Below are positions 19,841 to 30,375 of a stretch of 64,000 nt of DNA, piece after piece; positions within the stretch are counted from its first letter, which is position 1, and every line of letters begins with the position of its first letter. Below the pieces are notes generated by a model. The model did no database searches, had not been told where the DNA came from, and saw only the letters and a program-made list of their open reading frames with translations. The stretch is taken from NCBI RefSeq assembly GCF_014642735.1, contig NZ_BMIV01000001.1, positions 335,499 to 399,498 on the forward strand. The letters are read 5' to 3'. Made by a program: the position numbers and the translations under genes. This stretch comes from Paracoccus acridae (GTDB lineage Bacteria; Pseudomonadota; Alphaproteobacteria; Rhodobacterales; Rhodobacteraceae).

Positions 19841-20077
19841 ATGCGACCCGTCTTCGTCCAGTTCCGCTGCGAGCCCGGCAAGACCTATCAGGTCGCCGAG
19901 GCCATCTATGACCGCGAAGTGGTCAGTGAACTGTATTCCACCTCGGGCGATTACGACCTGATCGCCAAGGTCTATATCCCGGAAGACGAGGATGTGGGCC
20001 GCTTCCTGTCGGACAGGCTGTTCGACATCCCCCATATCAGCCGCACGCTGACCACCATGACCTTTCGCGCCTTCTGA
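19841..20077 (+). CDS. Stand-alone Lrp/AsnC ligand-binding (RAM) domain protein
   Basis: A 78-residue protein consisting only of the Lrp/AsnC effector-binding domain: a ferredoxin-like fold with TYQVAEAIYDREVVSEL, the conserved SGDYDLIAKVYIP strand and ISRTLTTMTFR at the end. The DNA-binding helix-turn-helix is absent. Such domains form amino-acid-binding oligomers. Its TGA stop overlaps the ATG of the following aminotransferase by one base (TGATG), so the two are very likely translated together. Confidence 0.88.
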   Translation: MRPVFVQFRCEPGKTYQVAEAIYDREVVSELYSTSGDYDLIAKVYIPEDEDVGRFLSDRLFDIPHISRTLTTMTFRAF

Positions 20078-21180
20078 TGATCCGCCTTGCCCCGATCCCG
20101 GCGGGCCTGCCCGCCACCGTTCCCTTTGTCGGGCCGGAAACCCTGGAACGCCAGTCCGGCCGCCCCTTCGCCGCCCGTCTTGGCGCCAATGAAAACGGCT
20201 TCGGCCCAAGCCCGCGCGCCCTTGCCGCGATGCAGGCGGCTGCGGGCGAGATCTGGAAATACGGCGACCCGACCAGCCACGACCTGATCCAGGCCCTTGC
20301 CACCCATCACGGCGTCCGGCCGGAAAACATCGTGGTGGGCGAGGGGATCGACGGGTTGCTGGGCCTGCTGGTGCGACTGACCGTCGCGCCGGGCGACGTG
20401 GTCGTCACCTCGGACGGGGCATACCCGACCTTCAACTTCCACGTCGCGGGCTTCGGTGGCAGCCTGGACAAGGTGCCATACCGAAACGACGCCGAGGATC
20501 CACAGGCCCTCCTGGACCGCGCCCGGCAGGTGGGGGCGCGTCTGGTGTATCTGGCCAATCCCGACAACCCCATGGGAAGCTGGCACCAGGGCACGGTGAT
20601 CCGGGCGATGCTGGACGATCTGCCCGAAGGCGCGCTGCTGATCCTGGACGAGGCCTATGCCGAATTCGCCCCGGCCGATGCCATCCCGGACATCGCCGCC
20701 GACGATCCGCGCGTGATCCGGATGCGGACCTTTTCCAAGGCCTATGGCATGGCGGGGGCACGGGTGGGCTATGCCATCGGCCACCCGGACCTGATCGCCG
20801 CCTTCGACCGGGTTCGCAACCATTTCGGCGTGAACCGCATCGGCCAGGCAGGCGCGCTTGCCGCCTTGCAGGACCGTGACTGGCTGGCCCGGACCGTAGC
20901 GCAGGTGGCGACCGCCCGCGCCCGGATCGGCGCCATTGCCGGGGACAACGGCATGACGGCGCTGCCTTCGGCCACCAATTTCGTGGCCGTCGATACGGGT
21001 CGCGACGGCGCCTTCGCCCGTGGCCTTGTGGATGCGCTTGCGGCCCAGGGCGTGTTCATCCGGATGCCCGGCACAGCGCCCCTGAACCGCTGCATCCGCA
21101 TCAGCTGTGCGCCCGACGCCGAACTGGACAGCCTGGCCGAGGCCTTGCCCCGGGCCATCGCGACGGTCAGTCGCGCATGA
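20077..21180 (+). CDS. PLP-dependent aminotransferase, HisC-like
   Basis: Fold-type I aminotransferase of 367 residues related to histidinol-phosphate aminotransferase. Motifs include the substrate-binding LGANENGFGPSP near residue 34, NPDNPMG (cofactor), and FSKAYGMAGARVGY with the PLP-binding Lys221. The final Arg in RISCAPDAEL binds the substrate carboxylate. Histidinol phosphate is only one possible substrate; aromatic or other amino acids are equally plausible, and the coupled sensor domain suggests amino-acid responsiveness. Confidence 0.88.
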   Translation: MIRLAPIPAGLPATVPFVGPETLERQSGRPFAARLGANENGFGPSPRALAAMQAAAGEIWKYGDPTSHDLIQALATHHGVRPENIVVGEGIDGLLGLLVRLTVAPGDVVVTSDGAYPTFNFHVAGFGGSLDKVPYRNDAEDPQALLDRARQVGARLVYLANPDNPMGSWHQGTVIRAMLDDLPEGALLILDEAYAEFAPADAIPDIAADDPRVIRMRTFSKAYGMAGARVGYAIGHPDLIAAFDRVRNHFGVNRIGQAGALAALQDRDWLARTVAQVATARARIGAIAGDNGMTALPSATNFVAVDTGRDGAFARGLVDALAAQGVFIRMPGTAPLNRCIRISCAPDAELDSLAEALPRAIATVSRA

Positions 21181-21490
21181 AGCGGCGCCGGGCTTCCTCG
21201 GCGATGGCCTGGCGCATCTGAAGCCGCGCGATCTCGGCCAGAAGGGCCGTGCGTTCGGGACCTTCCGGCAGGCTGGCCAGGCGTTCCTGCGCGGCGATAA
21301 CCTGCTTTTTCAGCACGATCTCCTCGGGCAGGACACCGGCTTGGGCCATGATGCGAAAGCCCACCGCGGTGCCGTCCTCGCCCGCCGGGCGGTCGGGCAG
21401 GGGCTTTCCCTCGCCTTCAAGGCCCGAAAGCTTCCCCTCGGCCCTGGCCTTCAGCATCATCCGTTCGGCGATCCGGTCCAGCCAGCCCAT
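21167..21490 (-). CDS. DUF1992 (DnaJ-homologue subfamily C member 28 domain) protein
   Basis: A 107-residue protein of the DUF1992 family, recognised from the start WLDRIAERMMLKARAEGKLSGLEGEGKPLPDRP and the helix NxxKK-like EEIVLKKQVIAAQERLA. The molecular role is not known. The ATG at 21490 was preferred over a longer GTG reading from 21556 that would run into valS. Its 3' end overlaps the oppositely oriented aminotransferase gene by 14 bases. Confidence 0.85.
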   Translation of the reverse strand: MGWLDRIAERMMLKARAEGKLSGLEGEGKPLPDRPAGEDGTAVGFRIMAQAGVLPEEIVLKKQVIAAQERLASLPEGPERTALLAEIARLQMRQAIAEEARRRFMRD

Positions 21491-21516
21491 CCCGGCACCC
21501 CCTGAAGCCTTGTTTC

Positions 21517-21541
21517 GGTCCCCGGCCCAGCACCGGGGGCC
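21517..21541 (-). terminator. Strong hairpin between valS and the DUF1992 gene
   Basis: A 9-pair stem (GGTCCCCGG with CCGGGGGCC, one G-T wobble) and a 7-base loop lies 12 bases past the valS stop. There is no T-run, so it may be a weak terminator, an mRNA-end stabiliser or both; the DUF1992 gene starts 27 bases beyond it. Confidence 0.4.
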
Positions 21542-21552
21542 GAGGCGTATTG

Positions 21553-24642
<3,090 letters not shown>

Positions 24643-24650
24643 GTCGGCAG

Positions 24651-24669
24651 ATCCCCTTCGCTTGGGGAT
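24651..24669 (-). promoter_or_regulatory. valS: Hairpin enclosing the valS ribosome binding site
   Basis: On the minus strand ATCCCC-AAGCGAA-GGGGAT can fold into a perfect 6-pair stem with a 7-base loop. The 3' arm contains the GAAGGGG ribosome site, 8 bases before the valS ATG. Folding would hide it, so it may modulate translation. No T-box is visible, as expected for a proteobacterium. Confidence 0.4.
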
Positions 24670-24714
24670 GGATTAGCGAAAGAGGGGACAAAGGCCAAGA
24701 GAGGCGGTGCAGCC

Positions 24715-25351
24715 TTATCCGGCGGCCCTTGCGCCGTCCGCCGCGCGCCAATGCGCCATCTGAGAGGCCAAGGCCTTGCGGAAGGCGGGCCGGTCCGTGG
24801 CGCGTTCGACATAGGCCGCAAGCTGGTGCAGGTCGTCCAGCAACCCGTTCTGCGCCGGAAGGCGCAGGATGTCGGCCATCAGCAGGTCGGCCACGGTGAA
24901 ATCCTTGCTGGTCAGCCAGGGCCGGTCGCCAAGGGCGGCCTGCACTTGGGCAAGCCGCTGCCGCACCAGGGGTTCGCGACGGGCGGCATGGGCGTCATCC
25001 TTGTCGAAGAACCTGGCCAGGATCCAGGCCATGATGAAGGGCTCGACGCTGTTCAGCGCGGCGATCAGCCATTGCTGGACATGGGGTCGCTGCGCGGCGG
25101 GCATCAAGGCCGTGCCTTCCGCCAGGTGCAGCAGGATCGCGCCGGATTCGAACAAGGTCAGGTCGCCATCGCGGATAAAGGGCACCTGGTGGAACGGCTG
25201 ATGGGTGATCGGCCGTGCGATCCTTCAGCGGCACGGTTTCGACGGCATAAGGCCGCCCCAGTTCCTCCAGCAGCCAGCGCACGCGGATGTCGCGCACGAA
25301 GCCGCGGGGGAAATCGGGCACCCAGTCATAGGTGGTCAGCACCAGGGTCAT
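24715..25351 (-). pseudogene. Glutathione S-transferase family protein, frameshifted
   Basis: Two overlapping frames together make one glutathione transferase. The first part, from the ATG at 25351, has a thioredoxin-like start (LTTYDWVPDFPRGFVRDIRVRWLLEE, shown in part) and ends near base 25205 with DRTADH. The second frame resumes at HQPFHQVPFIRDGDLTLFESGAILLHL and carries the helical C-terminal domain to 24715. The shift lies in the short ACCCAT run at about 25201-25210: one base too many or two too few. It is either a real mutation or a sequencing error. The start overlaps the VOC gene stop by 4 bases, so it belongs to that operon. Confidence 0.75.
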
Positions 25352-26136
25352 GGCGTCTCCTCCAGCGGGCCGACCACGGCGAACCACGCGCCCTGCGGAT
25401 CGGTGGCGACGGCGATATGGGCGCCGCCCGGGACCGGGGTCGGACCATGCTGGACGCTGCCGCCCCCGTCCCGGATGCGCCGGGTGGCCGCATCCACGCC
25501 GTTCACGCCGAAATAGACCAGCCAGACGGGCCGCGGCGCATTGCCCAGCCCCATCATGCCGCCGATATCCGCGCCATCATGGCTGAAAAGCTGGTATGTG
25601 CCCATCGGCCCCATGTCCATCGCCTGCGATTTCCGCCAGCCGAAGACGCGGGCATAGAAGTCGAAGCCCGCGACAGGATCGGTGGACATCAGTTCGGTCC
25701 AGTTGCCGTGGCCTGCCTTCTGCTGGTCGAAGGCGCGCGTCTCGTTCCCGTCTTTCATCGGCAGGGGGGCCAGGATGCCGAAGGCCGCGCCCTGCGGGTC
25801 CGAGGCCACGGCGAAGCGGCCGGTGCCGGGAATGTCGGTCGGTTCGACATGGATCCGGCCGCCTGCCGCGCGAATGTCGCGGGCCGTGGCATCGGCGTCC
25901 TCGGTCCCCAGATACAGGGTCCAGTTCGGCGGCATCCCGTCCATGCCGTCGGGGATCTCCATCAGGCCCGCCACCAATTGATCCTCGGCACGCGCAAGGT
26001 GATAGGCAAAACCCTCCATCCCGCTGTCGCCGATCTGCCAGCCCAGGACGCGGGCGTAGAAATCTTCCGCCTGGGCAAGCTGGTCCTTGGCGGTGGTCAA
26101 CTCGAACCAGACGGGATGGCCATGCAGGCGGGGCAT
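25348..26136 (-). CDS. VOC family protein with two glyoxalase-like domains
   Basis: A 262-residue protein made of two vicinal-oxygen-chelate domains in tandem. The first spans about residues 6-118 (HPVWFELTTAKDQLAQAEDFYARVLGW) and the second about 135-255 (NWTELMSTDPVAGFDFYARVFGW). Each domain ends with a DPQGA segment. Such proteins are often annotated as glyoxalase/bleomycin-resistance or hydroxylase-like; the substrate is unknown. The start ATG shares one base with the upstream DUF1428 stop. Confidence 0.85.
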   Translation of the reverse strand: MPRLHGHPVWFELTTAKDQLAQAEDFYARVLGWQIGDSGMEGFAYHLARAEDQLVAGLMEIPDGMDGMPPNWTLYLGTEDADATARDIRAAGGRIHVEPTDIPGTGRFAVASDPQGAAFGILAPLPMKDGNETRAFDQQKAGHGNWTELMSTDPVAGFDFYARVFGWRKSQAMDMGPMGTYQLFSHDGADIGGMMGLGNAPRPVWLVYFGVNGVDAATRRIRDGGGSVQHGPTPVPGGAHIAVATDPQGAWFAVVGPLEETP

Positions 26137-26864
26137 CAGCGGCCCCCCGTCTTGCTGTCGAAGACGGGCGTGAAGCCGCCCCAGAACATCCGCATTCCGT
26201 CGAAGGGCATGTCCGGCATGTCCATGTCGGCCATCTCGGCCTCCATCTTGCGGCTGGCCTCGTCGCAGGTCTCGCGGTCGGGCCATTCGATCCAGGAAAA
26301 CAGCGGCACCTCGCCATCCTGGGCCTGGGTGGCGCGATAGAAGTCGGTCTGCTTGCCATGGGGCACGTCCTCGCCCCAGCATTCGACCTGATAGGTCGCG
26401 CCCATGCGCCGGAACATCTCGGTCGCGCCGTTGGCCATGTCGATATAGGCCTGCTTCCGGCCCTCGGGCGCGGCCAGGACGAAGCCCTGGACATAGCTGC
26501 CGGGCCTGCTTTCGCCCACCTGGACGATGGGCGCGAATCCGCCCCAGAACATGCGCGCGCCGTCGAAGGGCATCTCTGGCATCTCGTGCAGGTCGTCGCC
26601 GCCTTCCATGCTGGCCCAGGCGGCATCGCAGGTTTCCTTGTCGGGCCATTCGACCCAGGAAAACAGCGGCACCTCGTCGTCCCTGGCCTGGGTCGCGCGA
26701 TAGAAATCGGTCTGCTTGCCGTGCTTCACGTCCGTGCCCAGACATTCGACCATGCGCAAGGCGCCGCGTTTCTGGAACCAGGGCCAGCCGGCCTTGGCAT
26801 GGGCGATGAAGGCGTCCCTGTTCGACTGGGGGACCGCTGCGACGAAACCCGAAACATAGGTCAT
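26136..26864 (-). CDS. Tandem DUF1428 protein (two YbaA-like domains)
   Basis: The 242-residue protein contains two copies of the DUF1428 domain, normally a single unit of about 120 residues (as in E. coli YbaA). Matching segments are YVSGFVAAVPQSNRDAFIAHA and YVQGFVLAAPEGRKQAYIDMA, KHGKQTDFYRAT and PHGKQTDFYRAT, and FDGARMFWGGF and FDGMRMFWGGF. Function is unknown; the fold is a ferredoxin-like dimer. It has a strong GGGAGGG ribosome site and opens a minus-strand operon with VOC and transferase genes, divergent from the HxlR regulator. Confidence 0.85.
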   Translation of the reverse strand: MTYVSGFVAAVPQSNRDAFIAHAKAGWPWFQKRGALRMVECLGTDVKHGKQTDFYRATQARDDEVPLFSWVEWPDKETCDAAWASMEGGDDLHEMPEMPFDGARMFWGGFAPIVQVGESRPGSYVQGFVLAAPEGRKQAYIDMANGATEMFRRMGATYQVECWGEDVPHGKQTDFYRATQAQDGEVPLFSWIEWPDRETCDEASRKMEAEMADMDMPDMPFDGMRMFWGGFTPVFDSKTGGR

Positions 26865-26911
26865 GACATTCCCTCCCGTTCAGCCCCTTGGGGCAGATGA
26901 GTCGCAGCCTG

Positions 26912-26942
26912 TCAGTTGCAGTATGAAAAAGCAACTGATACT
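26912..26942. promoter_or_regulatory. Inverted-repeat operator candidate for the HxlR-type regulator
   Basis: The gap between DUF1428 and HxlR genes contains TCAGTTGC (26912-26919) and its exact inverse GCAACTGA (26931-26938), joined to AGTAT and ATACT in a nested manner. The repeat ends 8 bases before the regulator's ATG and covers a possible -35/-10 pair (TTGCAG at 26916, GATACT at 26937). This fits an autoregulatory operator controlling both directions. Confidence 0.55.
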
Positions 26943-26950
26943 CTGAGGCC

Positions 26951-27580
26951 ATGAACAGGACAGGCCAGACCCCGCGCATCCGCTATGACGAAGGATGCCT
27001 TGCAGCCCATGCGCTGAACGTCGTCGGCGACCGATGGGCGCTGCTGGTCGTGCGGGAACTGATGCTGGCGCCCAAGCGGTTCCAGGCGATCCGCCACGGA
27101 TTGCCGGGCGTCACGGCGGCGGTGCTGACGCAGCGGCTGGCGCAACTGATCGACGCAGGCGTGGTCACGCATGACGGCGGGCTGTATGGGCTGACCGATT
27201 CCGGGCGCGGCTTGATGCCGGTGCTGCAGGCGATGTGCCGCTGGGCCGCGCTGCATCCGGGCCATGATCCGCGCCGCTTCATCAGCCCGGCGGCCCTGGT
27301 GATCTCGATGACGGCGATGATGCTGCCCAATGACGCGCAGGCGACGGCGGGCATGGAGATGGGGCACGAAGCCTTTACCCTGTGCCTGGCGAATGGCGTC
27401 CTGCACCCCCAGGCCGGGGCAGGGGCTTCGGATTTCACGCTGTCGGGCAACGGCAACAGCCTGGCGCGCGCGGTCTATGGCCCGGTGCCGCTGGCCCGGC
27501 TGGCCCAGGACGGGGTGATCGGACTGGCGGGCGATGCGCAGGCCGCCCAGGATTTCGTGGACCTGTTCCGGCTGCGCTAG
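26951..27580 (+). CDS. HxlR-type winged-helix transcriptional regulator
   Basis: A 209-residue regulator. Residues 8-100 form the HxlR winged helix (CLAAHALNVVGDRWALLVVRELMLAPKRF then LPGVTAAVLTQRLAQLIDAGVV). The C-terminal 110 residues are an extra alpha/beta domain seen in longer HxlR proteins. HxlR proteins often respond to reactive aldehydes, quinones or oxidative stress through cysteines; this one has few. It is divergent from the DUF1428-VOC-transferase operon, which it probably controls. Confidence 0.88.
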   Translation: MNRTGQTPRIRYDEGCLAAHALNVVGDRWALLVVRELMLAPKRFQAIRHGLPGVTAAVLTQRLAQLIDAGVVTHDGGLYGLTDSGRGLMPVLQAMCRWAALHPGHDPRRFISPAALVISMTAMMLPNDAQATAGMEMGHEAFTLCLANGVLHPQAGAGASDFTLSGNGNSLARAVYGPVPLARLAQDGVIGLAGDAQAAQDFVDLFRLR

Positions 27581-27584
27581 ACGC

Positions 27585-28016
27585 TTATACCGCCCGGTCC
27601 ATCTTGGTGGTCAGGTGGATCAGGCTTTCCGACGACCGCACCCCGTCCAGGGCGCCGATGCGGTCCAGCGCCTCGTCCAGTTCGGCGGTCGATCCGCTGA
27701 CGATCTGGACCAGCAGGTCGATCCGCCCGCTGGTGGTATGGATCCGTTCGACCTGCGGCATCGACTTCAGCCGCGACAGGACCGCGGGCTGGCTGCGCGG
27801 TTCGATGGCCAGAAGCACGGTGGCGCGGATACGCCCCAGCCTGGCCGCGTCGCCCAATCTCAGCGTATAGCCGGCGATCGCGCCCGAGGTTTCCAGCCGT
27901 TCCAGACGCGCCTGCAGCGTGGATCGCGCGACCTTCAGCCGCCGCGCCAGCACCGCGATCGAGGTGCGGGCGTCCTGCGACAGCAGCGCCACGATGTTGC
28001 GATCCAGGTCATCCAT
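27585..28016 (-). CDS. Lrp/AsnC family transcriptional regulator
   Basis: A 143-residue regulator with an N-terminal helix-turn-helix (DDLDRNIVALLSQDARTS and VARSTLQARLERLE, residues 2-47) and the C-terminal RAM effector domain (residues 63-138). Family members sense amino acids. It is transcribed away from the PLP decarboxylase gene across a 173-base gap, which suggests the regulator controls that gene and itself, perhaps with ornithine, lysine or another substrate as effector. Confidence 0.92.
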   Translation of the reverse strand: MDDLDRNIVALLSQDARTSIAVLARRLKVARSTLQARLERLETSGAIAGYTLRLGDAARLGRIRATVLLAIEPRSQPAVLSRLKSMPQVERIHTTSGRIDLLVQIVSGSTAELDEALDRIGALDGVRSSESLIHLTTKMDRAV

Positions 28017-28033
28017 CGCTGTAATCCGGTGCT

Positions 28034-28060
28034 TTCGTCAAATTGACATGAAGTTCGTCA
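28034..28060. promoter_or_regulatory. Direct repeats TTCGTCA, possible Lrp-type binding sites
   Basis: TTCGTCA occurs at 28034-28040 and again at 28054-28060, 20 bases apart, that is about two helical turns, between the divergent Lrp and decarboxylase genes. A TTGACA at 28043 lies between them. Lrp-type proteins bind arrays of such spaced sites. Confidence 0.4.
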
Positions 28061-28189
28061 TAATAACCGGTACAGGGCGCGGATCTACCCTTTTCATCGG
28101 TGAAATTGGAACCGAAAAGCGCCACCTTGGGTTGGGGGGCTTCATGCCCGCGACCCGATCACATCGAACGCGCGAAAGGATCCCGTGCA

Positions 28190-29344
28190 ATGGGGACACA
28201 GAAGACCGTCTGGGACAATCCGGCCGAGATCATCCGCCATCTTCAGCCCGACCATCCGGTGATGGCCTTCGCGCCCACGGTGTTGCAGGACCGGGCGCGG
28301 CAATTCCTGACGGGCTTTCCGGGCCTTGTGACCTATGCCGTGAAATCCAACCCCGATGAGGCCGTGATCCAGAACCTGGTGACTGCCGGCATCCAGGGCT
28401 TTGACGTCGCATCTCCGTTCGAGATCGACCTGATCGGCCGCCTGGCCCCCCGCGCGGCGCGCCATTACCACAACCCCGTCCGGTCGCGCCGGGAAATCGC
28501 CCATGGCGTGCGCGAAGGCATCCTCGCCTGGTCGGTGGACAGCCGCAGCGAGCTGGACAAGCTGTTCGAACAGGTGCCGACCCATGTGGACGGGCAGGGG
28601 GTCGAGATCTCGCCCCGCTTCAAGCTGCCGGTGCTGGGCGCGGCCTATGACTTCGGTTCGAAATTCGGCGCGACGCCGGACTTGGCGGCGGATCTGCTGC
28701 GGCTGGTGGCGGAACGGGGCTATGTCGCCTCGCTGACCTTCCATCCGGGCACGCAATGCACCGACCCCATCGCCTGGGAAAGCTATATCCGCGTCGCGCG
28801 CGAGATCTGCGACATGGCGGGCGTCCGGGCGCATCGGCTGAACGTCGGCGGCGGCTTTCCGTCGCATCGCGTCGTGGGCGTTGAACCCGACCTGCAGTCG
28901 ATCTTCACCAAGATCGGCGACACGGTGTCCGAATGCTTCGGCGATGATGCGCCGGCCCTGGTCTGCGAACCGGGGCGCGGCCTTTGCGCCGATGCCTATG
29001 CGCTGATCGCCCGCGTCAAGAGCGTGCGCGACGGGGCCAATGTGTTCCTGAACGACGGCGTTTATGGCGGGCTGGCGGAACTGCCGATCATCGGCAACAT
29101 CGACCGGATCGAGGTGCTGACCCCCCAGGGCAAGCCCCGCACCGGCGACCGCAACGGTCGCGTGATCTTCGGGCCGACCTGCGATTCGGTGGATCGTCTG
29201 CCGGGCGAACTCGGCCTGCCCGACGACATCGCCGAAGACGATTACGTCATCTTCCACGGCGCGGGCGCCTATTCGGTGGTGACCAACACCCGCTTCAACG
29301 GCTTCGGCGCCATGACCCGTGCCACGGTGATGGGCTTCGAATAG
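28190..29344 (+). CDS. Type III PLP-dependent decarboxylase (ornithine/lysine decarboxylase-like)
   Basis: Alanine-racemase-fold decarboxylase of 384 residues, the size of ornithine decarboxylases. The PLP lysine is Lys52 (YAVKSN), the HPGTQ motif is near residue 190, the phosphate-binding GGGFP near 222, the EPGRGL motif follows, and the catalytic Cys331 lies in GPTCDSVD. It decarboxylates ornithine and/or lysine, a first step to putrescine or cadaverine. The ATG at 28190 has an AAAGGA site; an upstream ATG-like start at 28100 would add 30 residues unlike the family. Confidence 0.9.
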   Translation: MGTQKTVWDNPAEIIRHLQPDHPVMAFAPTVLQDRARQFLTGFPGLVTYAVKSNPDEAVIQNLVTAGIQGFDVASPFEIDLIGRLAPRAARHYHNPVRSRREIAHGVREGILAWSVDSRSELDKLFEQVPTHVDGQGVEISPRFKLPVLGAAYDFGSKFGATPDLAADLLRLVAERGYVASLTFHPGTQCTDPIAWESYIRVAREICDMAGVRAHRLNVGGGFPSHRVVGVEPDLQSIFTKIGDTVSECFGDDAPALVCEPGRGLCADAYALIARVKSVRDGANVFLNDGVYGGLAELPIIGNIDRIEVLTPQGKPRTGDRNGRVIFGPTCDSVDRLPGELGLPDDIAEDDYVIFHGAGAYSVVTNTRFNGFGAMTRATVMGFE

Positions 29345-29348
29345 GCCA

Positions 29349-29400
29349 CATCTTCTGTGTGCAAATATCCTCCGGGGGTCGGGGGGTGGAAAACCCCCCG
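29349..29400 (-). repeat. GATATTTG-type GC-rich hairpin element, copy A
   Basis: Lies between the convergent decarboxylase and metF genes. A 7-pair stem CGGGGGG/CCCCCCG with loop TGGAAAA (29380-29400) is followed, on the minus strand, by CCCCCGGAGGATATTTGC and then ACACAGAAGATG. It may act as a bidirectional transcription terminator. Confidence 0.65.
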
Positions 29401-29415
29401 TCGCCACGATGCGGT

Positions 29416-30285
29416 TCAGGCCACCGCGCCCAGGTTCAGCGGCTCGACCCCAAGCGCCCCGCAGACCGCCAGCGTCAAATCGGGCCGATTCAGCGTATAG
29501 AAATGCAGCCGGTCCACGCCGCCGTCCAGCAGGGCGCGGCACAGATCCGCGCAGACCCGTTCCGACAAGGCGCGTTCCGCCGCCGGACCTTCGGCGGCGG
29601 CTTTCGTGAACGCCTCCTCGGCCCAGCCCGGCACGCTGGTGCCGCAGGTCGCGGCGAAGCGTTTGGCCCCGGCCCAGCCCTGGATCGGCAGGATGCCGGG
29701 GATGATCGGCGCGTCGATGCCCGCCGCCGCGCATTTGTCGCGAAAGCGGAAGAAGGTATCGGCATCGAAGAAGAACTGCGTGATCGCGCTGGTCGCGCCC
29801 GCCTCGATCTTGCGCTTCAGCCAGAAGACGTCGGCATCGGTGCCGCTGCTGTCCGGGTGCGGTTCGGGATAGGCGCCGACGCGGATCGTCATGTCGCCGC
29901 GCGCGGCGATCGCCTCGATCAGTTCGACCGTGTTGGTGAAACCGTCAGGATGCGGGGTGAACCGGTCCTGCCCCTTGGGCGCATCGCCGCGCAACGCCAC
30001 GATTTCCCGGATCCCGGCTTCGGCATAGGCCTGCACGATCTCCATCGTCTCGGCCCGCGTGGCCTCGACGCAGGTCAGGTGGGCGGCGACGAGGATGCCG
30101 TAATGGCGGTGGATCGTCGTCACCGCCTCATGCGTCAGCTTGCGGGTGGTGCCGCCCGCGCCATAGGTGACGGACACGAAATCCGGGGCCAGCGGCGCCA
30201 GGCCCCGCGCGGTCTCCCACAGCCGGAAGGACGCATCCAGCGTCTTCGGCGGAAAGAACTCGAAGCTGATCTTGGGGCGGGACAT
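29416..30285 (-). CDS. metF: Methylenetetrahydrofolate reductase
   Basis: Flavoenzyme that reduces 5,10-methylene-THF to 5-methyl-THF for methionine synthesis. The 289 residues match the family (E. coli MetF is 296). The N-terminus SFEFFPPKT with its catalytic Glu, VSVTYGAGG, and ITQFFFD are all present. The ATG at 30285 has an AAAGGA site; a longer reading adds 11 unlike residues. It is divergent from metR. Confidence 0.95.
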   Translation of the reverse strand: MSRPKISFEFFPPKTLDASFRLWETARGLAPLAPDFVSVTYGAGGTTRKLTHEAVTTIHRHYGILVAAHLTCVEATRAETMEIVQAYAEAGIREIVALRGDAPKGQDRFTPHPDGFTNTVELIEAIAARGDMTIRVGAYPEPHPDSSGTDADVFWLKRKIEAGATSAITQFFFDADTFFRFRDKCAAAGIDAPIIPGILPIQGWAGAKRFAATCGTSVPGWAEEAFTKAAAEGPAAERALSERVCADLCRALLDGGVDRLHFYTLNRPDLTLAVCGALGVEPLNLGAVA

Positions 30286-30329
30286 GGCGATTCCTTTGGC
30301 TTTGGCCGCTTGTGCCACGCGCCCGGCCG

Positions 30330-30342
30330 TGAGACAAATTCA
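30330..30342. promoter_or_regulatory. MetR-type box, metF side
   Basis: TGAG-ACAAA-TTCA fits the MetR consensus TGAA-N5-TTCA with one mismatch. It is 45 bases upstream of the metF start codon. Confidence 0.55.
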
Positions 30343-30360
30343 TAATCCTCAAGATCAACA

Positions 30361-30373
30361 TGAGTCTGCCTCA
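30361..30373. promoter_or_regulatory. MetR-type box, metR side
   Basis: TGAG-TCTGC-CTCA is a perfect palindrome with 5-base spacer, a variant of TGAA-N5-TTCA. It ends 2 bases before the metR start codon and is 31 bases (three helical turns) from the other box. Placement suits autorepression. Confidence 0.55.
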
Positions 30374-30375
30374 CC

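Noticed and set aside
24715..25387. Two separate genes in the transferase region.
   Set aside because: The two frames together make one continuous glutathione transferase with a single break; separate genes would each lack half the fold.
28043..28048. TTGACA as a -35 element for the decarboxylase gene.
   Set aside because: The nearest good -10-like sequence (TAATAA at 28061) is only 12 bases away, and no fitting -10 exists at 16-18 bases.
27919..28359. Further small open frames around the Lrp-decarboxylase gap and similar intergenic stretches.
   Set aside because: No ribosome sites, no family resemblance, and composition of random GC-rich frames.
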